From: Desulfobulbaceae bacterium
GTDB taxonomy: Bacteria; Desulfobacterota; Desulfobulbia; Desulfobulbales; UBA5123
Assembly: GCA_029865195.1 (NCBI GenBank)
Contig: JAOUHH010000001.1
Location: 1-42,050 of the forward strand
DNA length: 42,050 nt
Reading direction: 5' to 3'
Part shown: piece after piece, positions 30,376 to 39,201 of the stretch
Position numbering within the stretch: position 1 is the first letter of the stretch
Layout: the number at the start of each line of letters is the position of its first letter
Program-made: the position numbers and the translations under genes
The notes under the pieces: generated by a model
What the model was told of the DNA's origin: nothing
Seen by the model: only the letters and a program-made list of their open reading frames with translations
Databases searched by the model: none

Positions 30376-31339
30376 TGGTGGCGCCCCCTTGAGTATAAAG
30401 TTGTTCCCATGTGCGCCAATAATCCCTCAAACTGCGGTACTCCTGATTGACCCGGCCGCGCCTCGGTAAATAACGGTCGGTGGTTGCTATGTTCTTGTGT
30501 CCGAGCCTGGCCGCGATTGCGGCGATGGTGAAGCCGCGCACAAAAAGCAGGTCGCTGCCGTGGGTGGCCCGGAACATGTGCGAGTGGATCCGTGGCTTGC
30601 GGACTCCGGCGGCGGTGGCTAGTTCTTTGACCAGGCGGTCGATGTCGTTGCCGGAAAGACGGCGGCCGACCAGTTGGTCGTTTTTGCGATAGCTGACAAA
30701 CAGCGGGTCGTCGATCTTCGCGCCCTGGGTGATCCGCACATTGAGCCAGCGGCGGATGAACACCGCCGGCGCGGCCCAGAGATCCACGGCCCGGCTGTGG
30801 CCCTGCTTGCCGATCTCTTCGTTGACCAGGATGTCGACATAGTGGCCATCGTCGACAAGGTCGGCCAGCCGCAGGCCGCACAACTCGCCAACCCGGAGAC
30901 CGGCAAAAGCCATTACGATCAGGATACAGGTGTCGCGCAGTCCCTTCTCGGTGGTCGGCGGGCTGGCCTCGAAAAACTTGATCACCTCGCCCCGGGTAAA
31001 ATACTGGATCATCTTCGGCTTGATGCGCGGCCTGGGGATCTGCGCTGTGATGTCCTCGGTGGCCAGTTTCTCATACACCAGGAACCGCCAGAACCCGGAC
31101 AACGCCCCGAGCTTGGTGTGGCGCGTGTATGTGCCGTTGCGGCGGTCGTAGTATAGATGCTTGAGCCATGCCTCGACGTCCTCGCGGGTGACCGACTCGA
31201 TGGCGGTGGTGCGGCCGTCCTGGTTGAGCCAGTCGAAGAACAGAGACACCCGGCGCTGATAATCGCCGACGCTCCGCTTGGTGAGGCCGCGCAGCACCAC
31301 AAGATGGTGGCCGTATTGTTCGAGCAGGTCGTCTAGCAT
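30344..31339 (-). CDS. Second full-length tyrosine recombinase (XerC/D-like)
   Basis: 331 residues from the ATG at 31339, behind a G-rich stretch. N-terminal SAM-like domain (YGHHLVVLRGLTKRSVGDYQRRVSLFFDWL) and catalytic domain with Arg in GLRVGEL, HxxR in HMFRATHG, LGHKN and Tyr in DRYLP. The insertion typical of integron integrases is absent. It shares an operon with Mor and is downstream of the operators at 31494-31589. It could resolve dimers or replicate intermediates or act as an alternative integrase. An upstream extension to 31384 is possible. Confidence 0.85.
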   Translation of the reverse strand: MLDDLLEQYGHHLVVLRGLTKRSVGDYQRRVSLFFDWLNQDGRTTAIESVTREDVEAWLKHLYYDRRNGTYTRHTKLGALSGFWRFLVYEKLATEDITAQIPRPRIKPKMIQYFTRGEVIKFFEASPPTTEKGLRDTCILIVMAFAGLRVGELCGLRLADLVDDGHYVDILVNEEIGKQGHSRAVDLWAAPAVFIRRWLNVRITQGAKIDDPLFVSYRKNDQLVGRRLSGNDIDRLVKELATAAGVRKPRIHSHMFRATHGSDLLFVRGFTIAAIAARLGHKNIATTDRYLPRRGRVNQEYRSLRDYWRTWEQLYTQGGATSVEGREQGTD

Positions 31340-31493
31340 CCCCCCCGCGCCCCCCCGGGAATAAGGTCTGAAAAACAGGCCCAATTTAGAGGAGCCACTC
31401 GGTGGAGGTTGGAGGGGGTTGGGCTGAATCTTTTAGGGGGGGGTGGGGTACAGGTCAGCCCCAGACCCGACCATTCCCGACTCATTCCAATAC

Positions 31494-31506
31494 TTACCGC
31501 ACATTT
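31494..31506 (+). promoter_or_regulatory. Operator copy TTACCGCACATTT
   Basis: Exact match to the right half of the double operator at 22683-22694, located 155 bases before the recombinase-Mor operon. Confidence 0.65.
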
Positions 31507-31557
31507 CATGTTATCAGCCTCCCGCTATCCCTTGGTATCCCGTATGATGCCCAACCA

Positions 31558-31589
31558 TTAACCGCACAATTTATTACTATGTGCGGTTA
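31558..31589. promoter_or_regulatory. Double operator before the recombinase-Mor operon
   Basis: TTAACCGCACAAT (31558-31570) and inverted TAACCGCACAT (31579-31589) face each other with an eight-base spacer, the opposite packing of the 22653-22699 pair. Together with 31494-31506 there are three half-sites in 96 bases, suggesting repressor control of the recombinase-Mor transcript. Confidence 0.65.
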
Positions 31590-31822
31590 GAATGATTCCG
31601 TTATTCCGTCTATTATTTGCTACACGTTCCTAATAAGAAAAAAGAGAGAGACAACAGGGTGGTTTTCCCCTTTCCCCCCGGTTCTTTCAGCCGATTTCAT
31701 ACTATTACTAAGTAACCCCATATTAGGTATCTTCTCTCCCGCTAAACGAGGCCGGCGGCGGGTGCAGCGGCCCTCATGGGCGGGTAAAGGGAACAGCGGC
31801 CGCGCCCGGTCTTAGCTGTTTT

Positions 31823-31843
31823 GCGCCCCCCGAGGCGCTTTTT
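31823..31843 (+). terminator. Short hairpin plus T-run
   Basis: GCGCC/GGCGC with a six-base loop, followed by TTTTT on the plus strand, between the control region and the iterons. Weak stem; may insulate the origin. Confidence 0.35.
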
Positions 31844-31846
31844 CAG

Positions 31847-32156
31847 TTGCACCCTAGCACCCTATTTTGTAAAGTGGCGTTTCTCCGACGTTTTTCTTGG
31901 GTGCATTTCAAAAAGCAGGCCCAAGAGTTGCACCCAACTTGCACCCACTTGCACCCAACTTGCACCCAACTTGCACCCAATCTAAATAACTAAAATTAAA
32001 TATAAAAATAAGGTTTGGGTGCAAGGGTGCAAGTGTTTCAGAAATGCGCCCGCCATCTCTGCAAAACACTAAGAAAAAAGGGGTGAGGTCTGGTTTTTTG
32101 ACAAATCCACCCTTTTGCCGTGTTTTTGCACCCACCAGCTTGCACCCACTTGCACT
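31847..32156. repeat. Iteron array and AT-rich block: candidate origin
   Basis: TTGCACCC occurs at 31847, 31928, 31939, 31949, 31960, 31971, 32126 and 32140 on the plus strand and inverted at 31899, 32017 and 32025. The five central copies are spaced 10-11 bases, one helical turn, and are followed by a 33-base stretch at 31979-32011 that is almost purely A/T. Phased iterons beside a melting element are the signature of phage and plasmid origins. The region has no gene and adjoins the replication operon; the primase-helicase at 33740-36745 is the likely initiator, as alpha is in P4. Confidence 0.65.
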
Positions 32157-32158
32157 TT

Positions 32159-32731
32159 TCATGCTTCGTACACCAATAAAGCCGCGTCTACCAGCCAACG
32201 GGCAAAGGCTGGGACTGTTGCCGCCCGCTGGTGCTTGCTCATTAGTTGTTGCCGTCTCCGGTCGCCGCCCTGGTCATGCAACCGGTATGGGATAACAAGT
32301 TTTTCAGTCTTCACCCGTGAGAAACAGAGCCATGTTGCCTTTCTCATCGGGTATCCCCACCAGGCTTGCCATACAGAGATTGTCTTCATGTCCCCGACCG
32401 ATTGGCCTGGGCGTGGGAGGCCCGCCGCATCGAAAAGCCGGGAATGGGCCGGATGCTCCAACACGCCCCCACATTCCCGCAACTGGTCTGCACACCACAA
32501 GCCAAGCTCTTTCTCTCCCGGTAACGGTTTTGCTTGGTGCCCGCAATAGGCGCTCCATGCCCTGCACGGAGGATGGGCCACAATTGGCATCCCCCCTACA
32601 AATGATTTGGCATCCCGCCGCATGTCGTAGGCCTCGACCTCATGCATACTCTTATAGAAACTATTATTGGAGCAGCATAATACCGCCACGGTCTTGGTTG
32701 TGTCGCTGTCGTGGATGGCTATTCTCATCAT
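32159..32731 (-). CDS. DNA-methylase-like protein with PPC motif
   Basis: 190 residues. AYDMRRDAKSFVGGMPIVAHPPCRAWS puts a Pro-Pro-Cys in the place of the catalytic loop of cytosine-5 methyltransferases, and WGYPMRKATWLCFS recalls their later conserved region; the ENV motif is replaced by LEHP and the N-terminal SAM-binding FAG motif is missing. It may be a degenerate or specialised relative. It overlaps the PAPS-reductase-like gene by four bases and is the last gene of the early operon before the origin. Confidence 0.6.
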   Translation of the reverse strand: MMRIAIHDSDTTKTVAVLCCSNNSFYKSMHEVEAYDMRRDAKSFVGGMPIVAHPPCRAWSAYCGHQAKPLPGEKELGLWCADQLRECGGVLEHPAHSRLFDAAGLPRPGQSVGDMKTISVWQAWWGYPMRKATWLCFSRVKTEKLVIPYRLHDQGGDRRRQQLMSKHQRAATVPAFARWLVDAALLVYEA

Positions 32732-33743
32732 TCACACAACCCGTAAATTGAAGAACACTTCGGCGGGGCTAGTGATTCGATCAGCCCGAATTGCCGCCCC
32801 CCCCGTACCGTGCGCGACCAATTAACCACATCGTCAATCATTGGCATTGGTAGATGGTGTTGCTTTTGGTGCTGTCCCGGCGTTTTGTCCGCAGCAAAAA
32901 AGGATGAGATACCTCGTTTGCTGCACAACCCAACTAACCGCTCCCACTCCCTGATCCGGTCTATCTCTCCCGGGAACCGCCAGGCAATGTTCCGGATCTC
33001 ATCTTTCCCGGCATGGATACACGGCATGCAACCGACCCGGCCACAACCCATCGAATACAATGGGTTTGGTTTGATGCCGTGCCGCCGGTGCATGGCAAAC
33101 ACTCGCTCTGCCGACCAACCAAGGATAGGGCGGACAATGATAAACTCCGGTGCCAGCCGCTCGATTTGCGGCATTTTTGCCCGGTCTGGTGATTCATCTG
33201 CCCGAACCCCTTGCCAAGACATCACTTTGTAGCCATCGGCCAAGAGAGGCACACCGCGACCTGATCGTCGATCAATTCCCGTTTCAACTCCTGTGAGCAG
33301 AAACGCGCCCGAGTGGAAGGGAACCGGCCCTTTAGAATGCACAGGTCAAGAAACGGGTTGCCGGTTGGGTACATATTCTCCAGCGCCCGGCGTTTTGCTT
33401 TGTTGGACCACCGGACCTTGCGGCCAGCACCAGTTTTCTTTTTGATCGGCTTCCCTTCGTCGTCCCGGCCTACAGTGACATACTTGTATTTCCTGCCGGT
33501 GCGCTGATCGTTGGCCACAAATGCGCGGTGCTTGAGTATCCGCTTGCTGAAATCGGCCTTAACCCGGACAATCGGCCCGGTCTTTTCTTCGAGGTAATCA
33601 AGATAATCATAGGTGGACTGGTGCTCGTTGCCGGTGTCCGCAAACACAGCGATATGAGGGATACCCTTCTCAATGGCAACCAGGCGCGTTGCGCCGGAGT
33701 CTTTGCCGCCGGAAACGGAAATAACGTGGATGGTTTCCATCAC
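32728..33743 (-). pseudogene. PAPS-reductase-like gene broken by a frameshift
   Basis: Two overlapping frames together give one phosphoadenosine-phosphosulfate reductase family protein of about 335 residues. The first (33743-33222) has the PP-loop SVSGGKDSGAT at about 9-19 and runs to ELIDDQVAV; the sense then continues in the -1 frame as VPLLADGYKVMSWQGVRADES to the C-terminal cluster CGRVGCMPCIHAGK. The break lies near 33250-33257. No slippery heptamer is visible, so this is a mutation or sequencing error instead of programmed shifting. In phages such proteins often work on nucleotides or DNA; it sits next to a methylase-like gene. Confidence 0.75.
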
Positions 33744-36700
33744 CGCACCACCGTATGCCTAAATTTCAAAAACCTTTGCCCATGCACCACCTTGGAGTGC
33801 ATCTTGCCGTCTTTCCCCGGCACCAGATCCCAACCGCCTTTTTTAAGCAGCGGCAGGTCGTTCTTGAGCCTGGCGCCCAACTTTGCCCCGGTGTCATAGG
33901 GGTTGTGCTTGCCGTTGTTGCGGCAGAATCGGTCGAACACCAGGGCCAGTTCCTTGCTGGTCGTCTCAAACTCGATGTGGCTGGTCGTGCAGTCGTTTTC
34001 GGTGTCGTACACCGGCTTGGTCTTCACCATATCCAGGCCGTATTCCGGATGCGTCCACTCAAACACCGGCTCGTCGTAGCCGATTTTGTCTTTCAGTGGC
34101 AGGCTCAACTCCCGCATCTTGAGCATGTATTCCCGCACCACGCCGTCCAACAGCTTCAGGATGTTATTGCTGCCGATCTCGGTGTCCTTGGCCTTGGTGT
34201 TCTGGTAGTCGATCCACGCCTTGCGGATCTCCTTTTCGCCGGTCTCAATGCCGTGCCGGAAATCGTCCTCGCCGTAAAACGGCATGTGCGGCAGGGTCTT
34301 TTCGAGCAGCAGCATCATCAGCGCCCAGAACTCGTTCATCCGGTCCTTGGAGTGGCCCCGGTACTCTTTCTGCAGGATGGTGATGTATTCCCGGCGCCGG
34401 GCCAGGTTGGGCAGTATCTCTTTCTGAATCAGCTTGATAAACGCCGAGAGGATCAGATCGCGCTTTTTCACCAGCGCCCTGGTCACCTCGTCTTCGATAA
34501 AGTCGTCGCTCTGCCATTCTTTGCCGAACTCGATGTCCACCGTCCGGTTGATCAACTCCGGCTTGGTGAACGGCTCGATGGCGGTGATCAGCACCAGCGC
34601 CCGCGGGCTTTCCTCTGTGGTGTCGCTTTCGGTGCCGCCGGCGCGTTTGGATTTCTGGCCCCTGGTGGCGGCCAGCAACAGAAATTTGAGGATGGATTTG
34701 GTAACGTCGTCGCTTTCGAGGTTGTCGATCACCAGGATGGGGTTTTGCGCGGCCATGGAGTAAGCCGCCGCCGCGCTCGGGTCTTCGAGGTGGCCGTCGC
34801 CGTACAGCAACACGGTGATCAGCTTGGCCGCGGTACTCTTGCCGCAGCCGCTGCCGCCTGAAAACTTCATGTGGCCCTGGCTCGATACCAGATCGAGCAG
34901 CACAAAGGTGAGCAGCCAGCAGGTGATCAGGTAGCGCTGCTCCGGCGCGCAGGTGAAGGCGTCCTGCACCAGTTCCTTGTAGGCGACAAACCCCTCATGG
35001 ATATCGGCATCGGGCCGGAAGTTGAACGGCTGGATCTTCTTGCTGCTCTGCAGGAGGACCGAATCTTCGTTGAGCCCGTTGGGGATCTCGCTTATCCCGC
35101 CCTTTGCCGACATCTTGATGATGGTGTTGCCCGGTGAATTCAGGTTGATGAAGATCGAGTCGGTGGCCAGATCGGTATGCACCCACCGGGCCACGTCGAT
35201 CTTGCGGCCGGCGTTGTAGCCCTCGCTGGCCAGCGATTCCCACACACTCGGCCCCGGCGCCAGGTTGGGCAGCAGCATGGTGTGGCGTTTCATCAGGGCG
35301 TTGAATGGCCGGTTGTTGCCCACTTCATAAATCTGGTGGTTCAGGAGCAGATACACCTTGTTGGCCGCATTCCAGAAAAACCGGCCATCCCTGGCCATCT
35401 CCTTGTAGATGATCGCGGCCAGGGCGTTCGGCTCGACGTTCTTGGGCCCGCCCATGTTCTCGATATAGACACTCACCAGCCGCCGGAGCTCCAGGCCGTT
35501 TTCAATCTGGTGGCGGATCCCTTTTTCGGTGAAGCCGATGCCCTCCATCTTTTCGATGTATATCTGCTGCTGAACATCCGCCTCGGTGGCCACCAGCCGG
35601 AACACCTCCATCTCTTTCAGGTGGTCGAACCGTTCCTCAAGGGTCGCCAGCCGCCCGGCCCGGCCGATCTCCCATGTGAGATAGTCGACCGCCTCGTCCA
35701 TCAGCCGCTTGATCTCCTTGCGCCGGTCGCCCTCGAAGCCGCGCAGGTAGTCGTCCGGGTCTTTCACGGTGTCGGGGTAGGTGATCACCCGGACGTTTAT
35801 CTCCGGCATCAGCGCCCGGCATATCTTCCGCACGTAGCCGATCCCCTTGGCAAACGGCTTGCCCGGTTCCTCGTCGTTGTCCATCCAGAGGTAGAGCTTT
35901 TTGCCCCTGCAGGCGCTCTTGAGGTGTTTGATCTGCTCGTCGCTGATCTGGCCGATCATGCCGACCACGTTCTTGGTCTTGGTGTCGATCACCGAGAGCG
36001 TGTCGTCCTCGCCCTCAACCAGGATGAGCTCCTGGAACTTCTCCATGGCCTCCTGGTTGTAGAACCGCCACTGCTTGTGCCGTTTCTCGGCCGGCAGCTG
36101 GTAGGCAAGTTTCTTGGCCGGGTCTTTCATGGTGAAATGCAGCACCCGCCCGCGCTCGATGTGGGGGTAAATCGCCAACCCCTTGCCGAAAAAGTCGAGC
36201 ACCCTGGCCGCGCCTTCAATATCCTTTTCGCGGGCCAGCCCGGCGTCGATGATCTCGGCCGGGGTGTAGCCCTTGCTCTGCAGGTGGTCGATCAGCTGGC
36301 CGTCCGACCAGCCAACCTTCATGGCCTTGAGCACCTCCATGTCGTGGCCGCGGGTCTCGGTGAGGTATGCCTTGCCGCCGTTCACCAGCATGTGGCCGTG
36401 GTAGTAGTCGGCGGCATCGAGCATCAACTTGTCGCGGCGGCTCAAACGCACTTCCGGGGCCTTCTTGCGCTCGGTGAGGGCAATGCCTGCCAACCCGGCG
36501 GCCATCTTGAGCGCCTCGCCCTTGTCCAGGCTGTGAAACAGTTCCAGAAAGGTGAACACGTCGCCGCCCGCACCGCACTGAAAGCACTTGAACAGCTGCT
36601 CGTTGTCCTGGATGGAAAAACACCCATGCCCGCTACACATCGGGCACTGCTCAAGGTGCTTTCCCTTCATCTGAAAACCGGACTCGGCAGTAATGACGGC

Positions 36701-36745
36701 CTTGATGTTCAGCGCCGGCTTGACAAGTTCAAAGTCGCTGCTCAT
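33740..36745 (-). CDS. Primase-helicase, P4 alpha-like architecture
   Basis: 1001 residues in three parts. Residues 34-65 are a CHC2-type zinc ribbon (C34, C37, C54, C57). A Toprim domain follows with LVEGEDD near 240 and LYLWMDNDEE near 287. The C-terminal half is a helicase: Walker A GGSGCGKST at about 628-636, Walker B PILVIDNLE about 30 residues later and an Arg-finger region RALVLITAIEPF. The protein should prime and unwind at the phage origin; the iteron block is 1.6 kb downstream. It overlaps the PAPS-like gene start by four bases. Confidence 0.9.
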   Translation of the reverse strand: MSSDFELVKPALNIKAVITAESGFQMKGKHLEQCPMCSGHGCFSIQDNEQLFKCFQCGAGGDVFTFLELFHSLDKGEALKMAAGLAGIALTERKKAPEVRLSRRDKLMLDAADYYHGHMLVNGGKAYLTETRGHDMEVLKAMKVGWSDGQLIDHLQSKGYTPAEIIDAGLAREKDIEGAARVLDFFGKGLAIYPHIERGRVLHFTMKDPAKKLAYQLPAEKRHKQWRFYNQEAMEKFQELILVEGEDDTLSVIDTKTKNVVGMIGQISDEQIKHLKSACRGKKLYLWMDNDEEPGKPFAKGIGYVRKICRALMPEINVRVITYPDTVKDPDDYLRGFEGDRRKEIKRLMDEAVDYLTWEIGRAGRLATLEERFDHLKEMEVFRLVATEADVQQQIYIEKMEGIGFTEKGIRHQIENGLELRRLVSVYIENMGGPKNVEPNALAAIIYKEMARDGRFFWNAANKVYLLLNHQIYEVGNNRPFNALMKRHTMLLPNLAPGPSVWESLASEGYNAGRKIDVARWVHTDLATDSIFINLNSPGNTIIKMSAKGGISEIPNGLNEDSVLLQSSKKIQPFNFRPDADIHEGFVAYKELVQDAFTCAPEQRYLITCWLLTFVLLDLVSSQGHMKFSGGSGCGKSTAAKLITVLLYGDGHLEDPSAAAAYSMAAQNPILVIDNLESDDVTKSILKFLLLAATRGQKSKRAGGTESDTTEESPRALVLITAIEPFTKPELINRTVDIEFGKEWQSDDFIEDEVTRALVKKRDLILSAFIKLIQKEILPNLARRREYITILQKEYRGHSKDRMNEFWALMMLLLEKTLPHMPFYGEDDFRHGIETGEKEIRKAWIDYQNTKAKDTEIGSNNILKLLDGVVREYMLKMRELSLPLKDKIGYDEPVFEWTHPEYGLDMVKTKPVYDTENDCTTSHIEFETTSKELALVFDRFCRNNGKHNPYDTGAKLGARLKNDLPLLKKGGWDLVPGKDGKMHSKVVHGQRFLKFRHTVVR

Positions 36746-36748
36746 TGG

Positions 36749-36931
36749 TTATGCCTTTGTTTGTTGCTTTTGGAAGTTGACCCCGGCATCGAATACCTTT
36801 TTGAACTCTCGCACCATGTCTTCGGGGTCTTGTTCACACCACCACTCGACAACCTTTTTGCCGTCAACGGAGATGGCGATGTAGTTCTCGCGGTCGTCAT
36901 ATTCGTGGGTGATTGCAGGTTCGTCGCTCAT
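36749..36931 (-). CDS. Small unknown protein before the primase
   Basis: 60 residues, acidic at the start, with NYIAISVDGKKVVEWWCEQDPEDMVREFKKVFD, a beta hairpin then helix. Its TAA is followed by CCAATG, the primase start. No family recognised. Confidence 0.65.
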   Translation of the reverse strand: MSDEPAITHEYDDRENYIAISVDGKKVVEWWCEQDPEDMVREFKKVFDAGVNFQKQQTKA

Positions 36932-36934
36932 TGG

Positions 36935-37099
36935 TTATCTCACCGAACATTTCAATTTGCGGCGGGCCTTTCTGGCTTTAGCTTGCCGTTGTTGTTTGCT
37001 TGCCTTGGGGGCCGGGGCGGCGGTGTATGTTGCCTTATACGGCCAATGGCCGAAGAGGCGCTGAAGGAAAGATGGCTGTTGTTTGAGGTTGGTGCTCAT
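36935..37099 (-). CDS. Small basic protein
   Basis: 54 residues (starting STNLKQQPSFLQRLFGHWPY), followed by a Lys/Arg/Gln-rich C-terminal half (SKQQRQAKARKARRKLK) suited to nucleic-acid binding. Its stop is separated from the next ATG by CCA only. Confidence 0.5.
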   Translation of the reverse strand: MSTNLKQQPSFLQRLFGHWPYKATYTAAPAPKASKQQRQAKARKARRKLKCSVR

Positions 37100-37111
37100 T
37101 GGTGTTGCTCC

Positions 37112-37345
37112 CTAGAAGTGTCTGTTGGCTCGCCGCGCCGCCTTTGCTAATTGTTGTTTCTTTTTTCTGCGCCCCGCAGCCCACTTTGATAGTTGTCCGC
37201 CAGAGGTTTTGCTGACCGTTGCTTCTGGCCTTCCAGCAAGTACCCGCCGTGCGGCACGATTAAGGTGTTGTGGGACGGGTTCGTAGCCGTCCATGTTTCC
37301 TTCGAAGAGTGCCCGGTCGACAATGTGGTTTGTTGAAGTGTTCAT
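37112..37345 (-). CDS. Small basic protein
   Basis: 77 residues with RAARRVLAGRPEATVSKTSGG and a strongly basic end (GRRKKKQQLAKAARRANRHF). GGAGG-type bases precede its ATG at 37345. Likely a nucleic-acid-binding accessory of replication; no family recognised. Confidence 0.6.
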   Translation of the reverse strand: MNTSTNHIVDRALFEGNMDGYEPVPQHLNRAARRVLAGRPEATVSKTSGGQLSKWAAGRRKKKQQLAKAARRANRHF

Positions 37346-37363
37346 GCCTTGTTGCCTCCTTGT

Positions 37364-37933
37364 CTACGCCGCATTCCGCAGCTTTTCGTCTCGTTGCAGC
37401 TGTTCGGCCACCGGGGTGTATTTCTCCCCATGCAGTCCCATGAAGGCCAGATGCGCCTGGACTTCGATCAGCCAAAGCCGTTGGGTCTGGGTGGCGCGGG
37501 CAATCTCCACATACTTGCCGCGCCTGCCGCGATCCATGTATTCGTCAATCTCGCCGGAAAGGTTCCCCAGGATCAGGTAGAGCCAGATCGGGTAAAGGGT
37601 GGTGCTGAGTTTGTCGGGCCGGAACAGGCGCGAGAGCGGCATGCCGTGCCTGCCGGCATGGTGTCGGCTGTGGCCGAGGATCTCCACCGCCACCTTGTTG
37701 CCGAACGCGCCAAACCGCCGCCACCATGCCGCGATCCGCTCCGGGTGTTCCTCGCCCTCGTCGCCGTCCATGTTGGGGCTGCCCCAATAGCCGAGATCGT
37801 GGGTGATGATCGCCGCCCATTCGTGCAGCCGCGGCCATTGCCGGTAGAGGATCAACCAAGCCCACGCCACCAGCACCGGGTGGATGATGAATTGATGAAC
37901 GCCGAAAAGAACCGAGCGGGTGCCTATTTTCAT
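37364..37933 (-). CDS. HD-like predicted hydrolase
   Basis: 189 residues. An N-terminal hydrophobic stretch (HQFIIHPVLVAWAWLILY) precedes ITHDLGYWGSPNMDGDEGEEHPE and VAVEILGHSRHHAG: the H...HD...H...H spacing resembles HD-superfamily phosphohydrolases. Substrate unknown. The gene is in the middle of the early operon with a RBS-like GGGCC only. Confidence 0.5.
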   Translation of the reverse strand: MKIGTRSVLFGVHQFIIHPVLVAWAWLILYRQWPRLHEWAAIITHDLGYWGSPNMDGDEGEEHPERIAAWWRRFGAFGNKVAVEILGHSRHHAGRHGMPLSRLFRPDKLSTTLYPIWLYLILGNLSGEIDEYMDRGRRGKYVEIARATQTQRLWLIEVQAHLAFMGLHGEKYTPVAEQLQRDEKLRNAA

Positions 37934-37951
37934 CGCGAGGCCCTCTTGTCT

Positions 37952-38143
37952 TTAATTGTCGAGTTCGATTTCGGCACTATCGGCCACACGGTATTCGTGG
38001 CCGCAATCATCACAGTTCGTAACCTCGCCCCGTGGATCTCCAACCCACCCGCGCTGTTCACGTCCACAATGTGGGCAGCGGACCATTTGGGTCTCTGCGT
38101 AGATTACTTCGGCCTCTTTCATTTTCTTTTGTGTCTCGCTCAT
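37952..38143 (-). CDS. Zinc-ribbon protein
   Basis: 63 residues from the ATG at 38143, chosen over 38152 because AGGAGG then has proper spacing. VRCPHCGREQ and NCDDCGHEYRV form a standard four-Cys zinc ribbon after a helical N-terminus. Likely a transcription or DNA accessory factor. Confidence 0.65.
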   Translation of the reverse strand: MSETQKKMKEAEVIYAETQMVRCPHCGREQRGWVGDPRGEVTNCDDCGHEYRVADSAEIELDN

Positions 38144-38173
38144 GCGCGTCATGCCTCCTGTTGTGAGTCGCCA

Positions 38174-38392
38174 TTAAAACGGCACCCATTCATTGCCAAA
38201 TCTTTCTGCATATATTTTCTTTCCAGCATTGAGCATTCCATACAAACGGTCGCCGGTTGGTTTGTGCTTCAATGAGAAGTTCCTAGCAAGATGCCCCATC
38301 TCGTCGATAGCCTCATAGGCTTCTTTCTTTGTGGCCTTACCAAGAAACCGCCGCCACCCTTCTTCCGTTTCCATCTCGACTTTACATGCCAT
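38174..38392 (-). CDS. Small unknown protein
   Basis: 72 residues, METEEGWRRFLGKATKKEAYEAIDEMGHLARNFSLKH, then GMLNAGKKIYAERFG. Charged helical protein. No family recognised. Confidence 0.6.
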   Translation of the reverse strand: MACKVEMETEEGWRRFLGKATKKEAYEAIDEMGHLARNFSLKHKPTGDRLYGMLNAGKKIYAERFGNEWVPF

Positions 38393-38404
38393 ATCTCGCC
38401 ACCC

Positions 38405-38608
38405 TTACATCTGATCCCTGATCCCAATCGCGCAGGGCATCACCACCGTGATCACCTTGCCGACTTCCGGCTCACCGCAGATCAGGTCGCGGTGTGCCTC
38501 AATGATTGGCGCTGTTGCCCCAGGCCCCAGCGCCACGGCCCATGTGTCCGGCCCGGTGATTGCCACACCGGAGATCACGAAATCCTGAGTGGCGATAACC
38601 TCGGCCAT
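38405..38608 (-). CDS. Small beta-rich unknown protein
   Basis: 67 residues from the ATG at 38608, overlapping the OB-fold gene stop (TGATG). Alternating strands (VIATQDFVISGVAITGPDTWAVALGPG, KVITVVMP). No family recognised. Confidence 0.6.
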   Translation of the reverse strand: MAEVIATQDFVISGVAITGPDTWAVALGPGATAPIIEAHRDLICGEPEVGKVITVVMPCAIGIRDQM

Positions 38609-39201
38609 CAAAACCCCTCCACGATGCGGCTGCGGTGTATAATGGGCCGCACCTCGCCGGTGCTGGCTCCATACTCGTCCTCGCCGTGCCCTTGCTGCAT
38701 GTAGCCTTTCACCTCAACGACCATGTCGCGCAGCATCCCTGCCACCAGTTGGCCGTCAAGCGCCCATACGTCAAAATCTTCCTCCTGGGCGTCGTGTCCG
38801 GCCTGGCCGGGGCGCGAAAGGTGCAGGGAGAGCCGCCACTTGTCGCCGATCTGGGCCAAGTCCGTCACCTTGCCGACCAGCACGAAAGCGGCGCGAGGTG
38901 GCTGATCGGGCGCCGGTTCCCATCCATAAAAGGTGAAGTTGCTCATAATCTCTTCGCGGGCCTCATACTGGCCGAAGTACCCACGCATCCGCACGACTTG
39001 GTCGGGGTGGTCGCCGTGGTGGTCGATCAGGCCGTCGATCTTCTCCGCGCCGAATATCCGGCCATAGGCCCGCACCGATCCATGCTTGCCGGAGCAGTCG
39101 AGCGTCACCATCAGATACGGGGCGCCGTTTTGGGTACTCTTCCGCTCCAGTTCCTTGGTCCGGCCCCAGACGTTGCCTGCGTTAAAATGCTTTATTGCCA
39201 C
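38608..39201 (-). CDS. OB-fold-like ssDNA-binding candidate
   Basis: 197 residues. HFNAGNVWGRTKELERKSTQNGAPYLMVTLDCSGKHGSVRAYGRIFG and RMRGYFGQYEAREEIMSNFTFYGW read as two OB-like barrels with the strand pattern of phage single-strand binding proteins. DxxD/E-rich tail is absent. Position in the replication operon supports the idea; the family is not certain. Confidence 0.5.
   Translation of the reverse strand: MAIKHFNAGNVWGRTKELERKSTQNGAPYLMVTLDCSGKHGSVRAYGRIFGAEKIDGLIDHHGDHPDQVVRMRGYFGQYEAREEIMSNFTFYGWEPAPDQPPRAAFVLVGKVTDLAQIGDKWRLSLHLSRPGQAGHDAQEEDFDVWALDGQLVAGMLRDMVVEVKGYMQQGHGEDEYGASTGEVRPIIHRSRIVEGF

Larger units (their letters stand above)
31385..31822. other. Non-coding control region
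   Basis: No convincing gene. It holds purine-rich runs (eight or more Gs near 31436-31445), the operators at 31494-31589, and an AT-rich stretch at 31690-31740. A 58-codon minus-strand frame from about 31510 to 31337 is Pro-rich and not supported by other signals. Confidence 0.5.

Noticed and set aside
30344..31339. Integron integrase
   Set aside because: It lacks the extra helix segment between catalytic boxes II and III that marks IntI; no attI or Pc is recognised beside the array.
31928..32032. CRISPR array
   Set aside because: Repeats are eight bases at 10-11 base phase without spacers; iterons fit better.
36939..36951. Extra operator copy (TCACCGAACATTT)
   Set aside because: One core mismatch and it lies inside a coding region with no promoter context.
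35177..37150. 657-codon open frame on the plus strand
   Set aside because: It is the antisense of the primase gene; high GC in third positions leaves few stops, it has no ribosome site and its composition (His/Val/Leu/Gly-rich) is that of a shadow frame.
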